A stretch of DNA of 64,000 bases from Rhodopseudomonas julia (lineage in GTDB: Bacteria; Pseudomonadota; Alphaproteobacteria; Rhizobiales; Afifellaceae), in NCBI RefSeq assembly GCF_030813515.1, contig NZ_JAUSUK010000001.1, positions 806,001 through 870,000 of the forward strand, read 5' to 3'. How positions within the stretch are numbered: the stretch's first letter is position 1; the number at the start of each line of letters is the position of its first letter. Made by a program: the position numbers and the translations under genes. Of this stretch, positions 1 through 7,855 are shown in pieces. The notes beneath the pieces were generated by a model. The model was not told where the DNA came from. It did not search any database and saw nothing but the letters and a program-made list of their open reading frames with translations.

Positions 1-200
1 TCGGCGCGGTAGCGCACCAAAGGCTCGTAGACCATGTTCTGCGCGAACATCTGATTCGGGGAATAAAGATGCGGGTTGAGCCACCCGACATTCACGGGCC
101 ATGAAAAGTTGAGAGTCGCACCGGCCCAAGCCGAGGTACTCGGCACGAGGGAAAGGGCTGCGCCCACACAGAACGCGATCACGCGGAGAGTTTTAAACAT
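1..200 (-). CDS. nikA: Nickel ABC transporter substrate-binding protein NikA, N-terminal fragment
   Basis: The reverse strand from 200 encodes 66 codons before the window edge. A signal peptide of about 26 residues (MFKTLRVIAFCVGAALSLVP, ending near SAWA) precedes a mature start with FSWPVNVGWLNPHLYSPNQM and FAQNMVYEPLVRY. This strongly resembles the N-terminus of NikA, the periplasmic nickel-chelate binding protein of the NikABCDE importer (peptide/nickel binding family 5). The rest of the gene and presumably nikBCDE lie to the left of the window. A NikR-type operator lies 25-51 bases upstream of the ATG and nikR is next door, so nickel repression is expected. Truncation is only the window edge. 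Confidence 0.85.
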   Translation of the reverse strand, partial: MFKTLRVIAFCVGAALSLVPSTSAWAGATLNFSWPVNVGWLNPHLYSPNQMFAQNMVYEPLVRYRA

Positions 201-224
201 CGGCCTTGAGGGGAGAAGGACGGA

Positions 225-251
225 GTATGAACTATTCCAGTACCCTCATAC
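225..251. promoter_or_regulatory. NikR-type operator, GTATGA-N15-TCATAC
   Basis: GTATGA at 225-230 and TCATAC at 246-251 form a perfect inverted repeat, extendable by one A/T pair to 224-252. These half-sites equal the known E. coli NikR operator halves (GTATGA-N16-TCATAC), but the spacer here is 15 bases. The site sits just upstream of the nikA start and between nikA and nikR, where nickel-dependent repression of uptake would act. A GC-rich stretch without other clear signals fills 252-425. Confidence 0.8.
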
Positions 252-425
252 TTCCCCTACGTGTCAACCCCGCCGGCGGGACCCAGCCCTGCATGTTCGC
301 CGGAAAAAGGCATGGCGTTTCGTCGGGTCAAACCGCCGCCCCGCCGCCCCGCCGCTTTCCTCATGCCGACGTCTCGGACCTCAGCCTTCACACGGACGGA
401 ATGTCGCTATCGGCGCACCGGCGCC

Positions 426-929
426 TCAGTGATCGTGATCATCATGCGATCCGCCGGAATGCGGGGAACCGTCCCCGCCGCTTGCCAGAGCTCCCGTCAG
501 GGGTCCGCTCAGCCGGCCGATCAGCGGTATGATGTGGAGTTTGCCATAGCGCACGCCCCGCTGGCTGCTGACGCTGTCGGCAAATTTGCGCAGATCGCCC
601 GCGGTGCCGGCGAGGAGCGACACCTCAAGGCAGTTCTGTGCATTGATGTGCACATGCGTCGTGGCGATCGACAGCGCATGATGGGCGTGATGATTGTCCG
701 TGAGCCGGTTCGGCAGGTCGCGGATCTCGTGATCGTACACATAGGTGAGAGAGCCGTAACAGAGCTGGTCGTTGCCGAGCGGCTCTCCTGATTCGATCGC
801 CTCGCGCGCCAGAACCTCGCGGGCCATGTCGCGCAACGCCTCGGAGCGGCTCTGATAGCCGCGCTCTTCGCTCAAAGCATCGATCTCCCTGAGGAGGTCT
901 TCTTCGAGAGTGATGGTGATCCGTTCCAT
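426..929 (-). CDS. nikR: Nickel-responsive transcriptional regulator NikR
   Basis: A 167-residue ribbon-helix-helix repressor. The N-terminal DNA-binding strand and helices are MERITITLEEDLLREIDALS, followed by the ACT-like nickel-binding domain. The expected high-affinity nickel ligands are visible: His81 in the NHHAHH stretch, His92 and His94 in THVHIN, and Cys100. Residues 137-167 extend beyond the usual length of about 133 and end in an acidic, His-rich tail (HSGGSHDDHDH) that could bind extra metal (inference). The ATG at 929 places the conserved ERITITL motif at the N-terminus; an in-frame ATG at 941 is possible. It is the likely repressor of the neighbouring nikA operon through the site at 225-251. 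Confidence 0.93.
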   Translation of the reverse strand: MERITITLEEDLLREIDALSEERGYQSRSEALRDMAREVLAREAIESGEPLGNDQLCYGSLTYVYDHEIRDLPNRLTDNHHAHHALSIATTHVHINAQNCLEVSLLAGTAGDLRKFADSVSSQRGVRYGKLHIIPLIGRLSGPLTGALASGGDGSPHSGGSHDDHDH

Positions 930-1326
930 ACCGCCTGCCATTGGCGCCTTTTGTCCGGCACTATGCCCCAGGAATAGACGCCACCGCATCTGAAAACGAC
1001 CCCGCAACGGATCACCGTCAACCGTTGGGAAGCGATGGCGGACGAAAGCCGCGCCGAAGCGACCGGATCGGCCGTCCCAACAGACGGTCGGACCGCCTCG
1101 CCAGATAATATGATTTAAAAACGCATATTTTATTTGCTTGCCCGGGTTTCGGTGATATGGGGTGCCAGTCGCGATCCCGCGCGCATCGCCAGCGACCGTT
1201 TCGACGGATGCGGGGCGCGAACCATGCGCCGGCCGTCTCTCCGACACGCAGACAGGGGCGGCCGGCGCACTCTCCCCAGCTGGTTTGCCTGCCGGCTGCA
1301 CCTTCGTTGCAAGAGGATAGGTTCCC
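930..1326. other. Intergenic region between nikR and the siderophore-interacting protein gene
   Basis: Divergent promoter region of about 400 bases. It is GC-rich except for an AT-rich patch at 1104-1136 that contains the inverted repeat listed separately. A ribosome binding site (AAGAGGATAGG) precedes the gene at 1327. Reading frames through this stretch upstream of nikR do not resemble any protein I recognise. Confidence 0.6.
1107..1129. promoter_or_regulatory. Inverted repeat AATATG-N11-CATATT, candidate operator
   Basis: AATATG at 1107-1112 and CATATT at 1124-1129 form a 6-bp inverted repeat in the only AT-rich patch of the nikR/SIP divergent region. The adjacent gene at 1327 belongs to iron-siderophore use, so an iron-responsive operator is plausible, but the sequence does not match a Fur, Irr or RirA consensus that I can name with confidence. 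Confidence 0.35.
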
Positions 1327-2406
1327 ATGAGCAATCTGAGAGCCAGAGCCGTCGTCTCGGTCGCCGACCCCGAGCCGATCATTGCAGCCGTCTGCACCTA
1401 TCTCGCCGAATATGACACAGACGTCCGCCGTGACGGCAGCTTCCATCGGATTTTCTACGATTTCGGGAACGGTTCCCTGCGCGCTTTGCGTGAAGCCATC
1501 GAGCTCGAAGCAGAAGCTCGGGACATCTCGGGTCTCTTTTACATGCGCATGGCGCTTGCCGCCCATCTCAAGGAATTCGCCGGCGCGCCGTCGCCCGAAA
1601 TCGTCTGGGCGGGGGATGGCGACGATATCGAAACGCCGCCGAACTTCCGCCCCGTCAGCGTCCGCAAGATGCACGACATCACCCAGCACATGCGCCGGAT
1701 CACCTTTGCGGGTGAGGATCTCGAGCGCTTCGCCGATGACGACAATCTGCATCTCGGCCTGATCATCCCACCCGAGGGCGGCAAACTGATCTGGCCGAAA
1801 GTCGGGCGAGACGGCCTCCTGCAATGGGACCCGGAAACACCCACACCCGCAATGCGGCGCTACACGGTGCGGCGCTGCAACCCGGCCACAGGCGAAATCG
1901 ACATCGACTTCGTTCTCCATGACGACGCTGGTCCCGGCACGGCATTCGCCGTGCACGCACAACCCGGAGTGATGGCGGGGCTTGCCGGTCCCTCAGGAGG
2001 CAGCATCGTGCGCGGTCGCGATTGGTATCTTCTTGCCGGCGACGAAACGGCGCTTCCTGCCATCAGCCGTTTCCTGGAGATTCTTCCCGCCGACACGCCG
2101 GGCCGCGTTTTGATCGAGGTTGCGGGCGCTGAGGACGAGCAGCCGATGGGCGGTGGTGCGATTGAGGTCGAATGGATCCACCGCGGCGCCGACAGGCCGG
2201 GCCTTCGCCTGAGCGAGGCCGTCCGTGCCGTCGAATTCCCGCCCGATGCCGCCTCTCCCTATGTCTGGGCGGCTTGCGAGTTCAACGCCTTTAAGGCGAT
2301 CCGCAACCATCTGCGCACCGAGCGCGGGCTGAAGAAACAGGATCACCTCGTGGTCGCTTATTGGCGGCAGGGTGAGCCAGAGGATACGGCGCCAGGGAAC
2401 GATTGA
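1327..2406 (+). CDS. DUF2218-siderophore-interacting flavoprotein fusion (ferric-siderophore reductase)
   Basis: A 359-residue protein with two parts. Residues 1-95 look like DUF2218 (VCTYLAEYDTDVRRDG, LFYMRMALAAHLKEF). Residues 107-350 are a siderophore-interacting protein: FAD-binding barrel with the flavin motif RRYTVR (177-182), then a pyridine-nucleotide part with LLAGDETALPAISRFLE near 235-251 and a terminal segment with YVWAACEF. SIP proteins release iron from ferric siderophores by NAD(P)H- or ferredoxin-dependent reduction in the cytoplasm. The ATG follows AAGAGGATAGG. It is divergent from nikR, and no siderophore transporter is adjacent. Confidence 0.88.
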   Translation: MSNLRARAVVSVADPEPIIAAVCTYLAEYDTDVRRDGSFHRIFYDFGNGSLRALREAIELEAEARDISGLFYMRMALAAHLKEFAGAPSPEIVWAGDGDDIETPPNFRPVSVRKMHDITQHMRRITFAGEDLERFADDDNLHLGLIIPPEGGKLIWPKVGRDGLLQWDPETPTPAMRRYTVRRCNPATGEIDIDFVLHDDAGPGTAFAVHAQPGVMAGLAGPSGGSIVRGRDWYLLAGDETALPAISRFLEILPADTPGRVLIEVAGAEDEQPMGGGAIEVEWIHRGADRPGLRLSEAVRAVEFPPDAASPYVWAACEFNAFKAIRNHLRTERGLKKQDHLVVAYWRQGEPEDTAPGND

Positions 2407-2499
2407 CGAGCGAGCCAAGCCCGTCCCCAAGCCTGGCCTCCAGCCTCGCCGCTGACAACCTCATCCGACTTGCGGCATCTCCTCAACCCCGAAAAGCGC

Positions 2500-3306
2500 T
2501 CAGGCGATCGCGACCGGGCGGTGGTTCTCGTCGACGGCGACCATCACGAACGTCCCCTTGCCGCACAGCCTGCGGTTCTCCGACAGGAGCGCCTCGGCAA
2601 CCATGGTCACCTCGACGGTCATCGAGGAGCGCCCCGTCGCCACGATCGCGGGCTGCAGCTCGATCATCTCGCCGGTCGATACCTGATCCATGAAATCGAC
2701 ACGTTGAGAGGACGCCATGACGACGATCTTCCGGCAATGGCGGGTCGCCGCGACAAACGCCGATTTGCCCATCGCGGCGAGCACATGGCCGCCATAGAGG
2801 CTGCCGTAATGGCTCGTCTGATCGGGAAAGACGATCTCGGTCGAGCCGCTTTGAGGCGTCGGCATTTCCGGCCCGTCCGACAAGGGGGGCAGCGCCCCGC
2901 CATATCGCTCCAGCGTATCGGCGGCCACCATGTTGAAGACGCCACGCGTCGACAAGCGCCGTTCGCCGGACAGCGGCGCTTCGGCGACGAGATCGACTTC
3001 AACGCTGAGCGAACGGCGGCCGACGCGAACGACCTTTCCCGTCAGCTCGACGATTTCGCCCACATGCGCCGGGACATGAAAATCGATGCGTTCGCAGGAG
3101 GCGGTGACGAAATCGACATGCGCGTAGCGCGAGGCGACGAGAAAGGCGACCTTGTCCATATGCGCAAGGCCGATGCCGCCGAAGAGCGTGCCGTGGTGAT
3201 TGGCGTCGCCGGGAAAGACGATGTCGATCAGCCTGGTGAAGCCGTTCGCAGGGCGCTCCAACCCATTCTCTTGCCCATTCTCCAGCCCAATCTCCGGCAC
3301 GTTCAT
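2500..3306 (-). CDS. Acyl-CoA thioesterase with two tandem hotdog domains
   Basis: A 268-residue protein made of two similar hotdog domains: residues about 22-135, with FPGDANHHGTLFGG, and about 155-265, with FPDQTSHYGSLYGG. Each carries the Asn/Asp-His-His-Gly pattern of the BACH/BFIT-type 4HBT family, which hydrolyses acyl-CoA to free acid and CoA. Most bacterial relatives have one domain and dimerise; the tandem form gives a fused dimer. The chosen ATG at 3306 follows a GGGGGGAG ribosome binding site. The gene is alone on its strand here and ends 93 bases from the convergent gene at 1327-2406. Confidence 0.88.
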   Translation of the reverse strand: MNVPEIGLENGQENGLERPANGFTRLIDIVFPGDANHHGTLFGGIGLAHMDKVAFLVASRYAHVDFVTASCERIDFHVPAHVGEIVELTGKVVRVGRRSLSVEVDLVAEAPLSGERRLSTRGVFNMVAADTLERYGGALPPLSDGPEMPTPQSGSTEIVFPDQTSHYGSLYGGHVLAAMGKSAFVAATRHCRKIVVMASSQRVDFMDQVSTGEMIELQPAIVATGRSSMTVEVTMVAEALLSENRRLCGKGTFVMVAVDENHRPVAIA

Positions 3307-3727
3307 CGCGCTCCCCCCGCGCTCTCAACGCGCAAAGCCTTAGCTGCCATGACCATGTCGAAAACCTCCCGATAGCGCAAAGCACCGCCCCCAGATCGCA
3401 AATGCCGGGCCCCGGATCGCGGACGTGCCTGGGCACCTTCCCGGCTCAAGCGCACCGCGAAGCAAGACGTCAAGGCGGACTTTCTTCCGATCACTCGGAA
3501 GGAAGCCCGGCTTCGCCGAAAGTCGCTATGAGCCCCCGTGGCCTGGTCCTCTTCTGCGGCCTTTTGCCATTCTCGCCCTGCCTCAATTGAAGCCGCGGGA
3601 ACCTCGTCCGCAAAGGCGCCGGCTGCCTCCAATCGCCTCTCGCGACTGCGAAAGCGCCTTCCCATCAAGTCCATGCGCCTGCAATTCATCTTGACGACAC
3701 AGGCGAGATCGTGGTCCGCTCTCTCTG
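3307..3727. other. Intergenic region before the cobalamin riboswitch
   Basis: About 420 bases between the thioesterase start and the riboswitch. Open frames exist on both strands, including one whose stop overlaps the thioesterase ATG (TCAT at 3303-3306), but none resembles a known protein. The promoter for the B12 operon should lie here; a TTGACG at 3691-3696 is a possible -35 element without a good -10. Confidence 0.4.
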
Positions 3728-3899
3728 ACGGTGCCTCCTTGGAGGCTGAAAAGGGAACGCGGTGCGGGCTATGCTCAAATCCGCGACTGTCCCCGCAACT
3801 GTGAGCGGCGAATCGCTCGTCACAATGCCACTGGCCCCGAGGGTACCGGGAAGGCGGCGACGCGATCATGACCCGCAAGTCAGGAGACCTGCCGTCAAC
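3728..3899 (+). ncRNA. Cobalamin (adenosylcobalamin) riboswitch
   Basis: The typical aptamer landmarks occur in order: GGTGCC at 3730, GGCTGAAAAGGGAA near 3744-3757, a second GGTG, the B12 box region with CCGCGACTGTCCCCGCAACT from about 3781, CACTGG, GGGAAGG, and GACCCGCAAGTCAGGAGACC near 3870-3889. The gene downstream is a BtuB-type receptor, which fits B12 repression by the riboswitch. The 3' edge is approximate. About 130 bases separate the aptamer from the GTG at 4027 and probably hold the expression platform. Confidence 0.95.
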
Positions 3900-4026
3900 C
3901 GTGGTCACGCGCGGTCACGTCGGTCGGGGATGTGCCGATGGGATAGACTTCATGAGCACCCGCGCATGAAGCGTCCTCGATCGCGGTGATGTGCCAACCG
4001 GCCGTGCGCCGCCTTGAGGTCATCTC

Positions 4027-5988
4027 GTGTTTTTCTCTCGCCCCTCGCGTGAAGGCGTTCCGCCGCAACGCTTCATTGCCGTTTGCGCCGGCCTTCTTGT
4101 CTCCGCCGGAATGTCTCCGGCTGCCGCGCAGGACGATGACGTCGTCGAACTCCCCGAACTGTCCGTCACGGCGAACCTGACGGCGACGCCCCTCACGCAG
4201 GTCGGCAGCGCGGTGACGGTCATCACCGGCGAAGAGCTGCAGGCGCAGAATATCCATGACGCCGCGGAGGCGCTGCGCCAGGTGCCGGGCGTTTCAATCA
4301 ATGCGGCCGGCCCGCGCGGCCAGTTCACGCAGCTCAGAATCCGGGGCTCTGAAGGCAACCAGACCAAGATTTTCGTCGACGGCATCCCCGTCAACGATCC
4401 CGCCCGGGGCTCGGAATTCGATTTCGCGCATCTTCTTGCCGACAACATCGAACGCATCGAGGTGCTGCGGGGACCGCAGAGCGCGCTCTACGGCTCCGAC
4501 GCGATCGGCGGCGTCGTCAACATCATCACCCGCCGCGCCGAACCCGGCACGCATCTGACGGCCCGCCTTGAAGCCGGCTCGCACAAGACGCTGAGCGGCA
4601 ACGCCACCGTTGGCACGGCGGGCGCCAACTACGATTTTCTCGCCGGCGCCTCCGGCGTGCGCACCGACGGCGTCTCCGTTGCGGACAAACGGCTCGGCAA
4701 CACGGAAGACGACGGCTACGAAAACGGCACGCTCTTCGCCAAGGGCGGCGTCGACGTCACCGACTGGCTGAACCTTTCAGGCGTTGCACGCTACACGCGC
4801 CTGCGCACGGATCTCGATTCGGAAGGCTTCCTGCCCTCCGTCGGCCATACCGGCCCGCTCGATTCCAACCAGGACATGAAGGGCGACCAGCTTTTCACGC
4901 GCGCCCAGGCGAAGGTGACGCTCCTCGACGGGCATTGGGAACAGCTCGCCGGCATCTCCTATACCGATCAGAACCGCGATTATCGCGATCTCGATCCGAC
5001 CACGGTCACGAGCACTTACGAAGGCGAGCGGCTGCAGTTCGATTACCGCTCGACCTTCATGTTCGATACGCCCGCCATCGCCAATGCCGGGCATACGCTC
5101 ACCCTAGGCGTGGAGCGGGGCGAAGACAGCGCCGTCTCGGACAGTGCCTGGTCCTCCTTCGATCGCTCCATCACCTCGACGGGCTTCATCGGCCAGTATC
5201 AGCTGAGCCTGTTTGAGGATCTGTCGCTGACGGCCGGCCTCCGCCACGACCAGAACGACGTCTTCGAAGATGCCACCACCTACCGGCTGACCGGCGCCTA
5301 CAATTTCCGCCAGACCGGCACCAAGCTGCATGCTTCCTACGGCACCGGCGTAAAGAACCCGACGCTCTTCGAACTCTACGGCTACACCAACACCTATCGT
5401 GGCAATCCCGATCTCGAGCCGGAAGAGGCGAAGGGCTTCGACGTCGGCGTCACGCAGGCGTTCTGGGCGAACCGCGCCTCGTTCGATGTCACTTATTTCA
5501 ATCAGGAGATCTCGAACCTCATCACCGGCTCGGGGCAGACCTCGATCAACCAGCCGGGTGAATCCAAGATCGATGGTGTGGAAGTCGCGCTGACGGTGGA
5601 GCCGCTCGACAATGTGACGGTGACCGGCTCCTACACCTATACGGACGGCGAGGACGCGACCGGCAACGACTTGATCCGCCGGCCGCAAAACGTCGCCAGC
5701 CTCGTCGTCAACTACGCCTTCCTTCAAGGCCGTGCCAACGTCAACGTCTCGGTCGACTACAACGGCGAGCAGAAGGACTGGGTGTGGACCGACGCCTTCT
5801 ACATCAACCGCGAGACGATCACTCTCGATCCCTATACCCTCGTCGATGTCGCCGCCTCCTACGACATCACCGACAACACCCAGATCTTCGGCCGGGTCGA
5901 AAACCTCCTCGACGAGAAGGCCTATGATCTGTGGGGCTATGACCGGGAAGGCGTCAGCGCCTATGCCGGAGTTCGGCTGACCTTCTGA
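4027..5988 (+). CDS. btuB: TonB-dependent vitamin B12 receptor BtuB
   Basis: A 653-residue outer-membrane receptor. A signal peptide ends near SPAAAQ, a TonB-box-like ELPELSVTAN follows, then the plug domain (residues about 45-160, with VPGVSINAAGPRGQFTQLRI and VLRGPQSALYGSDAIGGVVN) and a beta-barrel ending in a C-terminal aromatic (VRLTF). The start is a GTG with GAGG seven bases upstream. The preceding cobalamin riboswitch and following btuFCD genes make cobalamin or related corrinoids the likely ligand. The stop overlaps the btuF start (TGATG). Confidence 0.93.
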   Translation: MFFSRPSREGVPPQRFIAVCAGLLVSAGMSPAAAQDDDVVELPELSVTANLTATPLTQVGSAVTVITGEELQAQNIHDAAEALRQVPGVSINAAGPRGQFTQLRIRGSEGNQTKIFVDGIPVNDPARGSEFDFAHLLADNIERIEVLRGPQSALYGSDAIGGVVNIITRRAEPGTHLTARLEAGSHKTLSGNATVGTAGANYDFLAGASGVRTDGVSVADKRLGNTEDDGYENGTLFAKGGVDVTDWLNLSGVARYTRLRTDLDSEGFLPSVGHTGPLDSNQDMKGDQLFTRAQAKVTLLDGHWEQLAGISYTDQNRDYRDLDPTTVTSTYEGERLQFDYRSTFMFDTPAIANAGHTLTLGVERGEDSAVSDSAWSSFDRSITSTGFIGQYQLSLFEDLSLTAGLRHDQNDVFEDATTYRLTGAYNFRQTGTKLHASYGTGVKNPTLFELYGYTNTYRGNPDLEPEEAKGFDVGVTQAFWANRASFDVTYFNQEISNLITGSGQTSINQPGESKIDGVEVALTVEPLDNVTVTGSYTYTDGEDATGNDLIRRPQNVASLVVNYAFLQGRANVNVSVDYNGEQKDWVWTDAFYINRETITLDPYTLVDVAASYDITDNTQIFGRVENLLDEKAYDLWGYDREGVSAYAGVRLTF

Positions 5989-6833
5989 TGCCTGGGCGTT
6001 GGCTCACGTATTGTCTGGCAGCCGTTGCGGTCCTCGCCGTCGCCGACGCTCCTCCGGCGCAGGCGAGGCCGCAGCACATCGTCTCGATCAATCTGTGCGC
6101 CGACCAGCTTTTGATGCGGCTTGCCGATCCCGATCAGATCGCCTCTCTCAGCTATTTCTCGCGCGATGCCTCCATGTCGAACCTGGCCGAAAAGGCCCGC
6201 GCATTTCCGCGCAATCGCGGCCTTGCCGAAGAGGTGATGCGCGACAAGCCCGACATGGTCTTTGCCGGACGCTACACGAAGCGCGTGACTGTCGATCTTT
6301 TGAAGCGCATCGGCGTCGACGTCGTGGAACTCGACGTGCCGCGCTCGATCCCCGATGTGGAAGCCCAGATCCGTCGTGTCGGCGCAGCCCTCGGCCAGGA
6401 TGAGCGGGCGGAAGAGATGGTGCGCGAGATGGAGGCGCGGCTTGCAACCGAAGAGGTGCCGGCCTCCGAGCGCCCATCCGCGATCGTTTACGAACCGAAC
6501 GGTTATACGGTCGGTTCCGGTTCGCTCATCAACGTGCTGATCTCGCTCGCCGGGCTTGAAAATCTCGCTGCCGAAAAAGGCCTTGAAAGCTACAGCCGGC
6601 TGCCGCTCGAAAAGCTCGTGGCCCTGTCTCCCGATGTGCTCGTCGTCGGCGACTATCGCGACGCGCCGGCCGTCGCCAACGAGATCCTGCACCATCCGGT
6701 GCTCTCGCGCATGCCGCGGCCGATGGAGATCGTTTCCGTCCCACAGCGTTTGTGGATGTGCGGCGGACCGGACATTTTCAAGGCCGTCGAGGCCTTGCGC
6801 CAGGCAGCCGACAAAGCGCGGGAGCTCAAATGA
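5988..6833 (+). CDS. btuF: Cobalamin ABC transporter periplasmic binding protein BtuF
   Basis: A 281-residue class III (helical-backbone) binding protein. A signal peptide (about residues 1-26, ending PAQA) is followed by HIVSINLCADQLLMRLADPD, the characteristic start of the BtuF/FepB fold, and by DMVFAGRYT and VLVVGDY segments typical of corrinoid or metal-chelate binders. It delivers cobalamin from BtuB to the inner-membrane BtuCD transporter. The ATG overlaps the btuB stop, and the stop overlaps the btuC start (ATGA), so the four genes are translationally coupled. Confidence 0.9.
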   Translation: MPGRWLTYCLAAVAVLAVADAPPAQARPQHIVSINLCADQLLMRLADPDQIASLSYFSRDASMSNLAEKARAFPRNRGLAEEVMRDKPDMVFAGRYTKRVTVDLLKRIGVDVVELDVPRSIPDVEAQIRRVGAALGQDERAEEMVREMEARLATEEVPASERPSAIVYEPNGYTVGSGSLINVLISLAGLENLAAEKGLESYSRLPLEKLVALSPDVLVVGDYRDAPAVANEILHHPVLSRMPRPMEIVSVPQRLWMCGGPDIFKAVEALRQAADKARELK

Positions 6834-7855
6834 GCGAAATCGCGCTTCAGGCCGAGCGATCGGCGTCCGGCTACCGCAGGCTTCTCGGCGCTCTGTCGCT
6901 CACGGTCGCTATCGCCTTCGTCCTGTCGCTTGCGATCGGCTACGGCCCCTTCGATTTCGGCGCCGCGCTCAAGAGCGCACTCTCCGGAAAAGACGATCTC
7001 GGCGCCCTCGTTCTCGTCGAAATCCGGCTTCCCCGCGCCCTTCTCGGCCTCTTGGTCGGCTTCGCGCTCGGTCTCGCCGGTGCCGTGATGCAGGCGTTTT
7101 TGCGCAATCCGCTCGCCGAACCTGGCATCATCGGCATTTCGGGGGCTGCCGCCTTCGGCGCCGTCGTCATCTTCTATTCGGGGCTTGCGGCCGTCTCCTC
7201 GCTGCTTCTGCCCATCGGCGGGATCGTGGCGGCCCTTGCGGCTGGCCTGCTTCTCTTCGCCGTCGCCGGGCGCAACGCCAACACGGCGACGCTCATTCTC
7301 GCCGGCATTGCGGTGAACAGCCTCGCCGGCGCCCTCGTCTCGCTCGTTCTCAACCTGTCGCCCAACCCCTTCGCAGCCACGGAAATCATGTTCTGGCTGA
7401 TGGGCTCGTTCGCCGATCGCAGCCTGACACATGTCGCCATCGCGCTTCCACCAATCCTGGCCGGCTGCATTGCGCTCTTTTTCACGTCGCGGGCACTCGA
7501 CGCGCTGGCGCTCGGAGAGGATACGGCCACGAGCCTCGGCTTCGATCTGCGGATCACGCGCGCCCTCCTCGTCGGCGGCGTGGCACTCGCGGTCGGCGGT
7601 GCCGTGGCCGTCAGCGGCACGATCGGCTTCGTCGGCCTCGTCGTGCCACATCTCCTGCGCCCCTTCGTCGCCTACCGCCCCAGCTTGCTCCTGCCGGCAA
7701 GCGCGCTCGGCGGCGCGATCCTGACGCTTTCCGCCGACATCGCCGTCCGTCTCCTGCCGACACAGCCGGAACTGAAACTCGGCGTCGTGACGGCCGTTAT
7801 CGGGGCACCCTTCCTGTTCTCGCTCGTCTGGCGCATGCGTGGAGACCTCAGATGA
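6830..7855 (+). CDS. btuC: Cobalamin ABC transporter permease BtuC
   Basis: A 341-residue FecCD-family permease with about ten hydrophobic helices. Diagnostic stretches are IRLPRALLGLLVGFALGLAG, MQAFLRNPLAEPGIIGISGA and, near the C-terminus, GTIGFVGLVVPHLLRPF (the coupling region to the ATPase). It forms the inner-membrane channel for the cobalamin importer. I start it at the ATG at 6830, which overlaps the btuF stop, rather than further upstream. The end overlaps the btuD start at 7852. Confidence 0.92.
   Translation: MSEIALQAERSASGYRRLLGALSLTVAIAFVLSLAIGYGPFDFGAALKSALSGKDDLGALVLVEIRLPRALLGLLVGFALGLAGAVMQAFLRNPLAEPGIIGISGAAAFGAVVIFYSGLAAVSSLLLPIGGIVAALAAGLLLFAVAGRNANTATLILAGIAVNSLAGALVSLVLNLSPNPFAATEIMFWLMGSFADRSLTHVAIALPPILAGCIALFFTSRALDALALGEDTATSLGFDLRITRALLVGGVALAVGGAVAVSGTIGFVGLVVPHLLRPFVAYRPSLLLPASALGGAILTLSADIAVRLLPTQPELKLGVVTAVIGAPFLFSLVWRMRGDLR

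Noticed and set aside
930-1397. N-terminal extension of the nikR frame upstream of 929
   Set aside because: NikR proteins start at the ERITITL strand; the upstream frame overlaps the siderophore-interacting protein start and resembles nothing.
3303-3908. Minus-strand frame of 201 codons ending in an ATGA overlap with the thioesterase start
   Set aside because: It runs antisense through the cobalamin riboswitch, has no recognisable domain, and its composition looks like a GC-rich shadow frame; the thioesterase has its own ribosome binding site.
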